A stretch of 64,000 nt of DNA from Streptomyces sp. NRRL F-525 (GTDB lineage: Bacteria; Actinomycetota; Actinomycetes; Streptomycetales; Streptomycetaceae). A program made the position numbers and the translations under genes. Location: contig NZ_JNXE01000002.1 of assembly GCF_000716605.1 (NCBI RefSeq), positions 1-64,000 on the forward strand, given 5' to 3'. Numbering within the stretch: the stretch's first letter is position 1; the number at the start of each line of letters is the position of its first letter. The notes below the pieces were generated by a model, which had not been told where the DNA came from, did no database searches, and saw nothing but the letters and a program-made list of their open reading frames with translations. Of the stretch, positions 16,912-26,355 are shown piece after piece.

Positions 16912-18879
16912 ATGTCGGTAAAGGTCAGTGTCGTCGTCCCTGTGTACAACCCAGGGCCTTATATCGAGGATTGCATCTCCTCTCTCCTCAGGCAGTCGCT
17001 GCCCAACGATGAGTACGAGGCGATCTTCGTCGACGACGGCTCGACGGACGGCACGCCCGCGCGGCTCGACGAGATCGCCGCCGAGCACCCCCACATGCAC
17101 GTGATCCACCAGGAGGCGTCGGGCTGGTCGGGCAAGCCCCGCAACGTCGGGATCGCCGCCTCCCAGGGCGAGTTCGTCATGTTCGTCGACAACGACGACT
17201 ACCTCGGCGACGAGGCCCTGGAGCGGATGTACGAGTACGGCGTGGCCAATGGCGCCGACGTCATCGTCGGCAAGATGGCCGGCAAGGGCCGCGCCGTACC
17301 CGTGGAGCTGTTCCGCAAGAACTATCCGCACGCGTCGGTCGCGACCGCGCCGCTGATGGACAGCCTCACCCCGCACAAGATGCTCCGCCGCGCGTTCCTG
17401 GACCGCATCAACCTGCGGTTCCCCGAGGGGCGTCGGCGCCTGGAGGACCACGTCTTCGTGACGGAGGCCTACCTCGCCGCGGACAACGTCGCCGTGCTCA
17501 GCGACTACGTCTGCTACTACCACATCAAGCGCGAGGACGCCTCGAACGCCGGTTTCCAGCGCTTCGACCCCGTCGGCTACTTCAAGAACCTGCGCGAGGC
17601 CCTCGACGTCGTCGAGAAGTACACCGAGCCCGGTGCGGCCCGCGACAAGATCTTCCGCCGCTGGCTGCGCGTGGAGATGATGGAGCGCCTCGGCGGCGGT
17701 CGGCTGCTGAAGGCCCCGGACGACTACCGACGTGAACTCCTCAAGGAGATCCGCGGTGTCATGACCGAGCGCTTCGGCCCCGGCGTCGCGGCCGGTCTCG
17801 GCCCGCGGCTGCGGGTCGTCGCGGCCCTCGCCGCCGCCGACCGCTACGACGACCTCGTCGAGCTGGCCGAGTGGGAGGCGTCCCTCAAGCCGACCGCGGT
17901 CCCCGGCGAGATCGAGTGGCGCGACGGCAAGCTGCTGGTCCACTACCAGGCCGAGTTCGTCATCGACGGCAAGCCCGCGGTCTTCGAGGCCAAGGGCGCG
18001 CCCGCTCCCAAGCACCCGGAGCCGAAGACCCTCACCGAGGCGACGGCCATGCTCACGGCCGACGCCACCGCCAACTTCAAGAAGGCGACGGCCGACCTCG
18101 TCCTGCGCGAACGCACCAGCGCCGCCTCGCACTTCCAGCCCGTGCAGCTCTCGCACGAGACGGTCCCCGACGGCGACGGCGTCCGCCTGGTGCTGCACGC
18201 CACGGCGACCGTCGACCCCGCCTCCGCGGCCGTCGGCTCCCCGCTGAGCAGCGGGCTCTGGGACACCTACGTCCGTGTCGTCATCGGCTCCTGGAACAAG
18301 GAGTGCCGCCTCGGCCCGGTCCCGCAGCACGGCGAGAACGCCGGGCACGCCGGTGTCGTCGCCGGCCAGGTCATGCTCCCGTACTACACGGAGCCGCACG
18401 GCAACTTCTCCCTGGACGTCGACAAGGCCAGCAAGCGCCTGGGCCTCGCCGACCTCAAGCCCGGCGACTTCACGGTCACCGGCGCCCGCGTCGGCGTCCT
18501 GCTCCCTTTCTACGTCCCCGCCACCACGGACGTCCTGCTGCGGCTGACCCACAAGTCGTCCGGTACGACCCTGGACGTGCCCGGTGTGGTCTCCCCCGAG
18601 TCCTCCGGCGCACGGCTGGCCGCCGAGGTGCCGGCCGCGGATCTGAAGGACGCGGGGTGGAACGCGTCGGTGTGCCTGACCCCGGCCGCGACCGGACAGC
18701 GTTTCCTGGCGCTGCCGGTACGGCTGACCGGTGACGCCGGCGGTATCCGGGTGGAGGCGGCGCCGAAGGCCCCCAAGTCCGCCGAGCCGAAGCCCGCGCC
18801 GAAGCCGGTGGCCGCCAAGCCCAAGCCCGGGCTGGCCTACCGGGTGGCACGCAAGCTGAAGCGCGCCCTGAACAAGTAG
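16912..18879 (+). CDS. Family 2 glycosyltransferase with C-terminal beta-domains (wall polymer type)
   Basis: A 655-aa protein. The N-terminal GT-A domain (~1-230) has VVVPVYNPGPYIEDCISSLL, the DDGSTDGTP nucleotide site, the metal-binding VDNDDYL and a C-terminal LEDHVF acceptor motif. A long region of beta-rich sequence follows (~320-600), then a basic Lys/Pro/Ala tail (~620-655). This architecture resembles TarP/TarS-like and polysaccharide GT2 enzymes of Gram-positive cell envelopes. It starts the polysaccharide locus with rfbC 52 bp downstream, so it may use a rhamnose-containing or teichoic-acid-like substrate. Confidence 0.88.
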   Translation: MSVKVSVVVPVYNPGPYIEDCISSLLRQSLPNDEYEAIFVDDGSTDGTPARLDEIAAEHPHMHVIHQEASGWSGKPRNVGIAASQGEFVMFVDNDDYLGDEALERMYEYGVANGADVIVGKMAGKGRAVPVELFRKNYPHASVATAPLMDSLTPHKMLRRAFLDRINLRFPEGRRRLEDHVFVTEAYLAADNVAVLSDYVCYYHIKREDASNAGFQRFDPVGYFKNLREALDVVEKYTEPGAARDKIFRRWLRVEMMERLGGGRLLKAPDDYRRELLKEIRGVMTERFGPGVAAGLGPRLRVVAALAAADRYDDLVELAEWEASLKPTAVPGEIEWRDGKLLVHYQAEFVIDGKPAVFEAKGAPAPKHPEPKTLTEATAMLTADATANFKKATADLVLRERTSAASHFQPVQLSHETVPDGDGVRLVLHATATVDPASAAVGSPLSSGLWDTYVRVVIGSWNKECRLGPVPQHGENAGHAGVVAGQVMLPYYTEPHGNFSLDVDKASKRLGLADLKPGDFTVTGARVGVLLPFYVPATTDVLLRLTHKSSGTTLDVPGVVSPESSGARLAAEVPAADLKDAGWNASVCLTPAATGQRFLALPVRLTGDAGGIRVEAAPKAPKSAEPKPAPKPVAAKPKPGLAYRVARKLKRALNK

Positions 18880-18931
18880 CGGTATCGGACAGCGAGTTGC
18901 GGTACCCGAGCAAGCCGGAGGACAAGAGAAC

Positions 18932-19540
18932 GTGCGATCACTGGGGATTGAAGGCGCCTGGGTCCTGGAACCCAAGGTCTTCCCTGACGACCGGGGCAGT
19001 TTCCACGAGTGGTATCGCGATGAGGAGTTCCGCGAGGCCACGGGATACGACCTGGCTCTGTCCCAGGCCAACTGCTCGGTCTCGCGGCGCGGTGTGGTGC
19101 GCGGAGTGCACTTCTCCGACGTGCCGCCGAGCCAGGCCAAGTACGTGAAGTGTGTGCGCGGAGCCGTCCTCGACGTGATCGTGGACATCCGCGTCGGCTC
19201 TCCCACGTTCGGTCAGTGGGAGGCCGTCCGGCTGGACGACGAGTCCAAGCACGCCGTGTTCCTCGCGGAGGGTCTCGGGCACGCGTTCATGGCCCTGACC
19301 GACGACGCGACGGTCGTGTACCTGTGCTCGACGGGGTACTCCCCCGGCCGTGAGCACGGGATCAACCCGCTCGATCCGGCGCTGGGCATCGCCTGGCCCG
19401 AGGGCTTCGAGCCGGTGCTGTCCGACAAGGACGCGGAGGCTCCGACATTGGCAGAGGCGGAGCAGTCAGGACTTCTTCCGTCCTACGCGGACTGCTCCGC
19501 CTACTACGAGCGACTGCGGAGTGGGCAGCTCAGCGACTGA
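18932..19540 (+). CDS. rfbC: dTDP-4-dehydrorhamnose 3,5-epimerase
   Basis: A 202-aa RmlC cupin that epimerises dTDP-4-keto-6-deoxyglucose at C3 and C5. Motifs include PKVFPDDRGSFHEWY, LSQANCSVSRRGVVRGVHF (catalytic His) and GHAFMALTDDATVVYLCS. The GTG at 18932 has GGAGGA about 10 nt upstream. It is co-directional with the GT2 gene; its 3' end overlaps the convergent methyltransferase by 11 bp. With rfbA, rfbB and rfbD on the opposite strand it completes dTDP-L-rhamnose synthesis. Confidence 0.95.
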   Translation: MRSLGIEGAWVLEPKVFPDDRGSFHEWYRDEEFREATGYDLALSQANCSVSRRGVVRGVHFSDVPPSQAKYVKCVRGAVLDVIVDIRVGSPTFGQWEAVRLDDESKHAVFLAEGLGHAFMALTDDATVVYLCSTGYSPGREHGINPLDPALGIAWPEGFEPVLSDKDAEAPTLAEAEQSGLLPSYADCSAYYERLRSGQLSD

Positions 19541-20333
19541 CGCTGAGCTGCTCCACCGAGCGGCGCAGGGGCTCCCAGCCGCGGGACCGCTTGGTCCCGC
19601 GGTTGCGGGCCGCCGCGAGGGGTCCCCAGAAACCGGCGCCGAGCAGCGCCTCGGGCTGCACCGCGGTGGTGCGCTCCAGGATCGCCTCGGGCACCTTCTG
19701 CGGGTCCGGGACCTCGAACTCGGCGACGATCTCGTCGTACTTGTCCTTGAGGACGGTGCTGGTGGGGTCCGCGCCGAAGACCACGAGCTGACCGGTGGGC
19801 TGGGTGTCGACCAGGACCGTCACGAGGTCGGGACGGTAGCGGTTGAGGATCTCGACCAGCTTGTAGACGTCACCGGTCCAGGCGTCGGTGTGCCGGTCCC
19901 GGGCGGCCTCGTCGATGCTGCGCGGCAGCATGTCGTCGAAGACGATGACGCTGGCCCAGTCCGAGTGCTTCTCCACGTTGATGAAGTCGCGCAGCGCGTA
20001 CTCGAACAGGTGCATGCCGTCGATGAACGACAGGTCCAGCGTGGTGGTCCGCCACCAGCCCAACGGGCTGCGGTTGCGGGCCAGTTGACGCAGCGGGTGG
20101 CGACCGCCCCGCAGGTGCACCAGCGGGTTGTCCCGGGCGAAGAAGTCGTCACTGGTCGCCTTGGCCAGGTGGACGTCACAGCGGATCTCCGTGACCACCT
20201 TGAACGCGGGATCGATCGCAACGCTGGGCACCCGGGAGAGCGTCAGGCTGCGGCCGTCGTTGACGCCGATCTCCAGGTAGTTGCGGTTCGCGGTTGACTT
20301 GTGGAGCCCCCGCAGGAACTCATGACGTTTCAC
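19530..20333 (-). CDS. Class I SAM-dependent methyltransferase-like protein of the polysaccharide locus
   Basis: A 267-aa protein with a SAM-like start, YLEIGVNDGRSLTL, a second acidic strand VAIDPAF, and LDLSFIDGMHLFEYALRDF, as in sugar or cephalosporin-hydroxylase-like methyltransferases. The GTG at 20333 is preceded by AAGGAG and overlaps the rfbD stop by 4 bp, so it is the last gene of the rfbA-B-D operon. Probably it modifies a sugar or protein in envelope polymer synthesis; the exact acceptor is unknown. Confidence 0.82.
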   Translation of the reverse strand: MKRHEFLRGLHKSTANRNYLEIGVNDGRSLTLSRVPSVAIDPAFKVVTEIRCDVHLAKATSDDFFARDNPLVHLRGGRHPLRQLARNRSPLGWWRTTTLDLSFIDGMHLFEYALRDFINVEKHSDWASVIVFDDMLPRSIDEAARDRHTDAWTGDVYKLVEILNRYRPDLVTVLVDTQPTGQLVVFGADPTSTVLKDKYDEIVAEFEVPDPQKVPEAILERTTAVQPEALLGAGFWGPLAAARNRGTKRSRGWEPLRRSVEQLSVSR

Positions 20334-21211
20334 GAAGAAATCTCCTTGCGGATGTGAGGAAGTGCTTCGTGCAGGGCGGACCGCCAGTCCCTCGGCGGTT
20401 CCAGACCGACCTCCCGCCACCGCTCGTGCCCGAGGGCGCTGTAGGCGGGGCGGGGCGCGGGACGGACGAAGGCCGCGCTCGTGGTGGGGCGGACACGCTC
20501 CGGGTCGGCGTCGATGAGCCGGAACACCTCCTGTGCGAGACCGTGCCAGCTGGTCTCGCCGGAGCTGGTCGCGTGGAACACCCCGTGCGCGCCTTCGACT
20601 TGGCCGATGCGCTCGCCGAGATCGGCGATCCGCACGGCGACGTCGGCGGTCCAGGTCGGTTGACCGTGCTGGTCGTCGACGACGTCGAGAGTGTCGCGCC
20701 GCGCCTCCAGCTCGATCATTGTGCGGACGAAGTTACCCCCACAGGCTCCGTACAGCCAAGCCGTGCGCACGACCGCGCTCGCACCTGGCAGTTCCTCCAA
20801 CACGGCCTGCTCGCCCGCGAGTTTGGTCCGGCCGTAGGCGGTGCGCGGGGCGGTGGAGTGATTCTCCGGGTACGGCGTGCTGCGGGCCTCGCCGTCGAAG
20901 ACGTAGTCGGTGGAGACGTGCACCAGCCGCGCGCCCGAGGCGGCGCAGGCGCGGGCGAGGAGCCGGGGCCCCTCGCCGTTGATGCGAAGGGCCCTCTCCT
21001 CGTCGGTCTCGGCGTCGTCGACGGCGGTGTACGCCGCGCAGTTGACCACCACGTCGGGGTGGTGCTCCGCGAACGCCCGGTCCACCGACGCGGGGTCGGT
21101 GATGTCCAGGGCGGCGCGGTCGAGACCGACGAACTGCTCACCGCGGCGGGCGAGTTCCTCCAGCACATCGTGGCCGAGCATCCCGCCGGCACCGGTGACC
21201 AGCCACTTCAT
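20330..21211 (-). CDS. rfbD: dTDP-4-dehydrorhamnose reductase
   Basis: A 293-aa short-chain dehydrogenase (RmlD). It has the NAD(P)-binding VTGAGGMLGHDVLEEL, the Tyr-Lys pair in TAYGRTKLAGEQ, and STDYVFDGEA typical of RmlD. It reduces dTDP-4-keto-L-rhamnose in the last step of dTDP-L-rhamnose synthesis. The ATG at 21211 overlaps the rfbB stop (ATGA), so it is translationally coupled. Confidence 0.95.
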   Translation of the reverse strand: MKWLVTGAGGMLGHDVLEELARRGEQFVGLDRAALDITDPASVDRAFAEHHPDVVVNCAAYTAVDDAETDEERALRINGEGPRLLARACAASGARLVHVSTDYVFDGEARSTPYPENHSTAPRTAYGRTKLAGEQAVLEELPGASAVVRTAWLYGACGGNFVRTMIELEARRDTLDVVDDQHGQPTWTADVAVRIADLGERIGQVEGAHGVFHATSSGETSWHGLAQEVFRLIDADPERVRPTTSAAFVRPAPRPAYSALGHERWREVGLEPPRDWRSALHEALPHIRKEISS

Positions 21212-22182
21212 CAGCCGCGCTCCACCCGTGCCTTGAGGGGCTCCCACCAGGCGCGGTTGTCGCGGTACCAGGCGACGGTGTCGGCGAGGCCGGAGGCGAA
21301 GTCGTGCTTCGGCTCGTAGCCGAGCTCGTCGTGGATCTTGGACCAGTCGACGGAGTAGCGCAGGTCGTGGCCCTTGCGGTCCTCGACGCGCTCGACCCGG
21401 TCCCAGTCCGCGCCGCAGGCCTCGAGCAGCAGGCCGGTGAGCTCCTTGTTGCTGAGCTCGGTGCCGCCGCCGATGTTGTAGACCTCGCCGGCCCGGCCCT
21501 TGGTGCGCACGAGCTCGATGCCCTGGCAGTGGTCCTCGACGTGCAGCCAGTCGCGGACGTTGAGGCCCTCGCCGTAGAGGGGGACCTTCTTGCCGTCGAG
21601 GAGGTTGCTGACGAACAGCGGGATGACCTTCTCGGGGAACTGGTGCGGCCCGTAGTTGTTCGAGCAGCGGGTGACGCGCACGTCCAGGCCGTGGGTGCGG
21701 TGGTAGGCCAGGGCGAGCAGGTCCGAGGACGCCTTCGACGCGGAGTACGGCGAGTTGGGCGCCAGCGGGTGGGTCTCGGGCCAGGAGCCGGTCTCGATGG
21801 AGCCGTAGACCTCGTCGGTGGAGATGTGCACGAACGGGGTGCGGTAGCGCAGGGCCGCGTCCAGCAGGACCTGGGTGCCCACCACGTTGGTGCGGACGAA
21901 GTCGGCGGCGCCGTTGATCGAGCGGTCCACGTGGGACTCGGCGGCGAAGTGGACGACCTGGTCCGTCTCGGCCATCAGCTTGTCGACCAGTTCGGCGTCG
22001 CAGATGTCGCCCTGGACGAACTCGAGGCGCGGGTGGCCTATTTCCAGGTTGTCGAGCGTGCCGGCGTACGTGAGCTTGTCCAGCACCGTGATGCGGGGCG
22101 CGTCAGCCGCGTCCGAGGCGAGGAGCGTGCGGACGTACGTGGAACCGATGAAGCCGGCGGCGCCGGTGACGAGGAGATTCAT
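21211..22182 (-). CDS. rfbB: dTDP-glucose 4,6-dehydratase
   Basis: A 323-aa extended SDR (RmlB). Motifs: VTGAAGFIGSTYVRTLL (NAD), VVHFAAESHVDRSI, STDEVYGSIETGSW and the catalytic YSASKASSDLLALAY. It converts dTDP-glucose to dTDP-4-keto-6-deoxyglucose, an intermediate shared by many deoxysugars. It overlaps rfbA by 4 bp upstream. Confidence 0.96.
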   Translation of the reverse strand: MNLLVTGAAGFIGSTYVRTLLASDAADAPRITVLDKLTYAGTLDNLEIGHPRLEFVQGDICDAELVDKLMAETDQVVHFAAESHVDRSINGAADFVRTNVVGTQVLLDAALRYRTPFVHISTDEVYGSIETGSWPETHPLAPNSPYSASKASSDLLALAYHRTHGLDVRVTRCSNNYGPHQFPEKVIPLFVSNLLDGKKVPLYGEGLNVRDWLHVEDHCQGIELVRTKGRAGEVYNIGGGTELSNKELTGLLLEACGADWDRVERVEDRKGHDLRYSVDWSKIHDELGYEPKHDFASGLADTVAWYRDNRAWWEPLKARVERG

Positions 22183-23246
22183 GAACGGATCTGCACCTTG
22201 CTGTGGTCTCCGAGAACGAGGCGGTGGGCGCTGGGTACCCCCGGAGCGGGGGTCACTTCGACGTGCTTGCCGATGAGCGAGGACTCGATCCGGCCCACCC
22301 CGGCGATGGACGAGTCCTGCAGCACTATGGAGAACTCCAGCTCACTGTCCGTGATCCGGCAGTTCTCCGCGACCGAGGTGAACGGTCCGACGTAGGAGTC
22401 GCTCACGACCGTGCCGGCCCCGATGACGACGGGTCCGACGATGCGCGAACGCTCGATGCGCGCGCCCTCCTCGATCACCACGCGGCCGATGGTCTCGGAC
22501 ACGTCGTCGACCTCGCCGTCGATGCGGCGGTCCATGCTCTCCAGGACGGTCCGGTTGACCTCGAGCATGTCGACGACGTTGCCCGTGTCCTTCCAGTAGC
22601 CGTGGATGACCGAGGAGCGCACGTCGGCGCCGTCGTCGATCAGCTGCTGGATGGCGTGGGTGATCTCGAGCTCGCCGCGCCAGGACGGCTTGATGGCGCG
22701 CACGGCGTCGTGGATGGCGGGCGTGAAGAGGTAGACACCAACCAGAGCGAGGTCGCTCTTGGGGTGCTCCGGCTTCTCCTCCAGGCCGATGACCTGGCCG
22801 GACTCGCTGAGTTCGGCGACGCCGAAGGAGCGCGGGTCGGGCACGTGGGTGAGCAGGATCTGCGCGTCGGGCTTGTTGGCCTGGAAGCCCTCGACGAGAC
22901 CGGTGATGCCGCCGACGATGAAGTTGTCACCGAGGTACATCACGAAGTCGTCGTCGCCGAGGTACTCGCGCGCGATCAGTACGGCGTGGGCCAGTCCGAG
23001 GGGACGGTCCTGCGGGATGTAGGTGATCTGCAGGCCGAACTTCGACCCGTCACCCACCGCCTCCTCGATCTCCGCCGCGGTGTCACCGACGATGATGCCG
23101 ACCTCGGTGATTCCCGCGTCGGCGAGCGATTCGAGCCCGTAGAAAAGGACGGCCTTGTTGGCCACCGGGACGAGCTGTTTTGCCGATGTGTGTGTGATCG
23201 GCCTCAGGCGGGATCCAGTGCCGCCGGAGAGAACGAGAGCCTTCAT
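22179..23246 (-). CDS. rfbA: Glucose-1-phosphate thymidylyltransferase, long form
   Basis: A 355-aa nucleotidyltransferase making dTDP-glucose. It starts MKALVLSGGTGSRLRPIT, with GDNFIVGGI and the catalytic-core EEKPEHPKSD. The C-terminal ~110 residues form a left-handed beta-helix (hexapeptide-like IGRVVIEEGARIERSRIVGPVVIGAG), which marks the long StrD/RmlA type rather than the short RmlA. It is first in the minus-strand rfbA-B-D-methyltransferase operon; the promoter must lie in 23247-23337. Confidence 0.94.
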   Translation of the reverse strand: MKALVLSGGTGSRLRPITHTSAKQLVPVANKAVLFYGLESLADAGITEVGIIVGDTAAEIEEAVGDGSKFGLQITYIPQDRPLGLAHAVLIAREYLGDDDFVMYLGDNFIVGGITGLVEGFQANKPDAQILLTHVPDPRSFGVAELSESGQVIGLEEKPEHPKSDLALVGVYLFTPAIHDAVRAIKPSWRGELEITHAIQQLIDDGADVRSSVIHGYWKDTGNVVDMLEVNRTVLESMDRRIDGEVDDVSETIGRVVIEEGARIERSRIVGPVVIGAGTVVSDSYVGPFTSVAENCRITDSELEFSIVLQDSSIAGVGRIESSLIGKHVEVTPAPGVPSAHRLVLGDHSKVQIRS

Positions 23247-23337
23247 CGCTTCACCTTAGCGTCATCTTCGGACGTGCATCGTTCCTCCCTATGTTCGTTT
23301 ATTACGACCGGCCAACGATGAAGGGGCCGTGAGGTGT

Positions 23338-23637
23338 CTAACCGGCTGACGGACCGGACAAATCGCCTGCGGCCCGTGCCACGTCCGCCTCGACCTCGGC
23401 CCGGTCGAGGCCCTCGTCTCGCGCGTACTCCTCGGCCGCGGCCTGCATGTCACGGGCGAGGTCGCGCCAGGCCCGCCAGGCGGTCTCGTAGATGTCGGTC
23501 TCGGCCTCGGTCCAGGACTCGTGCGCGGGGGCTCCCAGGGAGTCCCGCATCTCCTGCACCCGGGCGCGTGCCGCCTGGGCCGCGCGGTGCTTCTCGACCA
23601 GTTCCTCGAAGGTGTGTGCCACAAGCCCGCACCCCAT
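23338..23637 (-). CDS. Small helical hypothetical protein
   Basis: A ~99-aa charged, Ala/Glu/Arg-rich helical protein: HTFEELVEKHRAAQAARARVQEMRDSLG, then DIYETAWRAWRDLARDMQAAAEEYARDEGLDRAEVEADVARAAGDL. It is probably cytoplasmic and coiled-coil-like. I do not recognise a function. The start is the ATG at 23637, or the GTG five codons later, which has a GGGG upstream. It sits 66 bp after the SpoIIE phosphatase gene on the same strand. Confidence 0.75.
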   Translation of the reverse strand: MGCGLVAHTFEELVEKHRAAQAARARVQEMRDSLGAPAHESWTEAETDIYETAWRAWRDLARDMQAAAEEYARDEGLDRAEVEADVARAAGDLSGPSAG

Positions 23638-23703
23638 CACGGCACGGGCGCCCGACCGTCCCGACCTGCCGTTACGTGCCCGTAGAGGCACCCGTGCGGC
23701 CGT

Positions 23704-26148
23704 CTACCGGTCGAGCGCGATCTCGGCCCACACCTGTTTGCCACCGCTCACCGGCACCGTGCCCCAGGCCGCCGACATGGCCTCGACGAGGAGGATCCCG
23801 CGGCCTCCGGTGGCCTCCCAGCCGATGCTGGTCGGTTTGACCGGGGTGCGCGGCGAGGAGTCCGCGACGGCGACCCGGAACCGCCGGTTGACGAGGGTGA
23901 GGTCGAGCCGGACCGGCCCGTCGGTGTGCACCAGCGCGTTGGTGACCAGCTCGGACACGACCAGCAGGATGGTGTCGGTCTCCTCGGTGACGCCCCAGGT
24001 GCGCAGGGTCCGCTTGGTGAAGCGGCGGGCGTGCCGGGCCGCCTCGGGGACGCGCCACACCGTCCAGTTCTCCCGGCGGGGGCGGGTGGCGAGGCCGTCG
24101 TAGCGCATGAGGAGGAGGGCTACGTCGTCCTCGCGGCGGGCGTTGCCCAGCAGGGCGTCGGCGACGAGGCCGAGGTGGGCGGGGTCGGAGACGGCGAGGC
24201 CGTGGGCGAGGCGGTCGAGGCCCTCGTCGATGTCGGCCTCCTTGGACTCGACGAGGCCGTCGGTGGTCAGGGCGACGACGGTGCCGGGCTGGAGGCGCAG
24301 CGGGCTCATGGGGAAGTCGGCCTGGGTGACCACGCCGAGCGGCGGTCCGCCGTCCGCGTAGGGGATCTCGGTGCTGCCGTCCGGGTGGCGCAGGACGGGC
24401 GGGAGGTGACCGGCCCGCACGTACCAGGCGGAACCTTCCTCCAGATTCACGTCGACGTAGCAGCAGGTCGCGAAGAGGTCGGTCTCCAGGTCGATGAGGA
24501 GACGGTTGGCGTGCGAGACGACCACGTCGGGCGGGTGTCCCTCGACGGCGTAGGCGCGCAGCGCGGTGCGCATCTGGCCCATGAGGGTGGCGGCGCCCGC
24601 GTTGTGGCCCTGGACGTCGCCGATGACGAGGGCGACGTGGTTGTCGGGGAGCGGGATCACGTCGTACCAGTCGCCGCCGACCTCGAGACCGGCCGTGGTC
24701 GGCAGATAGCGGGCGACGGCGACCGCGCCGGGCAGGGTGGGCAGGCGGCGCGGCAGCAGCTGGCGCTGGAGCATGCCGACGAGTTCGTGCTCGGCGTCGA
24801 AGGCGTGGGCGCGCATCAGGGCCTGTCCGGCGAGCCCGGCGGAGGCGGTGAGCAGGGCGCGTTCGTCGGGGCCGAAGACGTGCGGGTCGTCCCAGCCGAT
24901 CAGACAGGCACCGGAGACCCGGCCACCGGCGGACAGCGGCAGGACGGCGAGGCCGCCCGGTCCGACCTCGGCGAGGGCCGGCTCCAGGTCCGTCCCCGCG
25001 GGCCAGATCGCGGCGCGGCCCTCGCGCAGGGCGGCGGCGAGGGTGGGCATCGTGCGGACGGGTGCGTCGGGCCATTCGCTGCGCCATTCCAGGCGCCACA
25101 GCTCGGGCCAGGCCTCCGGCTCGGGCGGGTCGAGGACGGTGACGACGAGCCGGTCGCCCTCCAGTTCGGCGAGCGCGATCCGGTCGGCGCGCAGCGGTTT
25201 GCGCAGGGCGGCGACCACGGCCTGGCTGACGTCACGGACCGTGCCGGCCATGGCGAGGGCGGCGGCGAGGCGCTGGACGCGGGCCACGTCGTTGACGCCG
25301 GAGCGCAGCTGGGAGGCCGCGCCTACGGTGCCCACGAGGCGGGCGGGACGGCCGTCGCCGCCGGGCAGCAGCCGCCCGCGCAGCCGCAGCCACTTCGGCG
25401 TTCCCGAGGGCTGCAGCACCCGGAACTCCAGCTCACGGTCGCCGATGGCCATGTGGTCGGCCTCGACGACGGACATCAGCGAGGGCAGATCCTCCGGCAC
25501 GGTCAGCCCGAGCAGGGTCTCGACCCGGCCGTCGAAGTCGCCCGGGCCGAGCCCGAACAGCTCCAGGACGTCGCCGCCGACCTCGACCCGCCCGGTGTCC
25601 ATGGCCAGGTCGAACGCGCCCGCGGCCACGTCCTCGCCCGCCACCGACTCGGCCGGTACCGGGATCGCGACCGCCTCGGCGATCAGCGCGAGGCACGCGC
25701 GGTCCTCGGTGCCGAAGCCGTCCGGGCGTTCGCCGACGACGAGGAGACAGCCGCCGCCCCGGTCGCCGCGCACGGGCAGCGCCGCCAGATGGAACTCCCC
25801 CGACGGCAGCCGCCGCGCGTCACCGCCCGCGGCCAGTTCCTCGGGGCCGAGCCACACCGCGTGCCCGGCCCGCCGCACCTCGGCGACCGGTGATCCCCCG
25901 GCCGCCGGATAACCGTCCCGCAGCCCGTAAAGCGTGCGCGGCACCCCGGCCGACTCGACCAGGCACAGGAGGTCGGCGTCGTCACCGGGTGTGTACACCC
26001 CGGCGAAGCTCGCACCGGCGAAGACGAGGGCCTGTTCGAGGACGCGGCGCAGCCGTTCGCGGGGGTCGAGATCGACGGTGAGCGTTTTGAGGGCAAGTTC
26101 GGCACGCAGAGTTCGCGTTCCGCGTCCCTCAGTGCCCTCACTGACCAC
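23704..26148 (-). CDS. GAF-PAS-GAF-SpoIIE phosphatase with C-terminal HATPase (anti-sigma kinase-like) domain
   Basis: An 814-aa signalling protein: GAF (~20-170), PAS (~185-280), second GAF (~290-470), PP2C/SpoIIE phosphatase (~490-690) and a RsbW-like HATPase_c domain (~700-814). The phosphatase metal ligands are seen in VGGDWYDV, GDVQGHNA, TTDGLVES and REDDVALLLM. The ATPase N-box is ELVTNALVHTDG with GGRGILLVEAM further on. Such proteins dephosphorylate and phosphorylate STAS anti-sigma antagonists and so steer partner-switching sigma factors. It is divergent from the LanKC gene. The GTG start at 26148 lacks a strong Shine-Dalgarno. Confidence 0.92.
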   Translation of the reverse strand: MVSEGTEGRGTRTLRAELALKTLTVDLDPRERLRRVLEQALVFAGASFAGVYTPGDDADLLCLVESAGVPRTLYGLRDGYPAAGGSPVAEVRRAGHAVWLGPEELAAGGDARRLPSGEFHLAALPVRGDRGGGCLLVVGERPDGFGTEDRACLALIAEAVAIPVPAESVAGEDVAAGAFDLAMDTGRVEVGGDVLELFGLGPGDFDGRVETLLGLTVPEDLPSLMSVVEADHMAIGDRELEFRVLQPSGTPKWLRLRGRLLPGGDGRPARLVGTVGAASQLRSGVNDVARVQRLAAALAMAGTVRDVSQAVVAALRKPLRADRIALAELEGDRLVVTVLDPPEPEAWPELWRLEWRSEWPDAPVRTMPTLAAALREGRAAIWPAGTDLEPALAEVGPGGLAVLPLSAGGRVSGACLIGWDDPHVFGPDERALLTASAGLAGQALMRAHAFDAEHELVGMLQRQLLPRRLPTLPGAVAVARYLPTTAGLEVGGDWYDVIPLPDNHVALVIGDVQGHNAGAATLMGQMRTALRAYAVEGHPPDVVVSHANRLLIDLETDLFATCCYVDVNLEEGSAWYVRAGHLPPVLRHPDGSTEIPYADGGPPLGVVTQADFPMSPLRLQPGTVVALTTDGLVESKEADIDEGLDRLAHGLAVSDPAHLGLVADALLGNARREDDVALLLMRYDGLATRPRRENWTVWRVPEAARHARRFTKRTLRTWGVTEETDTILLVVSELVTNALVHTDGPVRLDLTLVNRRFRVAVADSSPRTPVKPTSIGWEATGGRGILLVEAMSAAWGTVPVSGGKQVWAEIALDR

Positions 26149-26355
26149 GTCCGCAATTACAGCGCTTATGCGCCGACTGCGCAGCCCCTGTGACCGTTCC
26201 GTGGAGATGAGGGTCCGGATGGCCCTCTTCCGGCTGGAAAGGTGCCGAACAAGTCTTTACGCATGCGTTCCGCACAGGGATCTCGTGACAGGCGTGACTG
26301 TCCGGGTCCCTCGCCCGGCTGGGAGATTCGACCCGGACCACGGAGGGGGACGACC

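Noticed and set aside
16624..19206. 860-codon minus-strand ORF opposite the GT2 gene
   Set aside because: The plus strand encodes a clear GT2 enzyme and rfbC; the minus frame has no recognisable domain.
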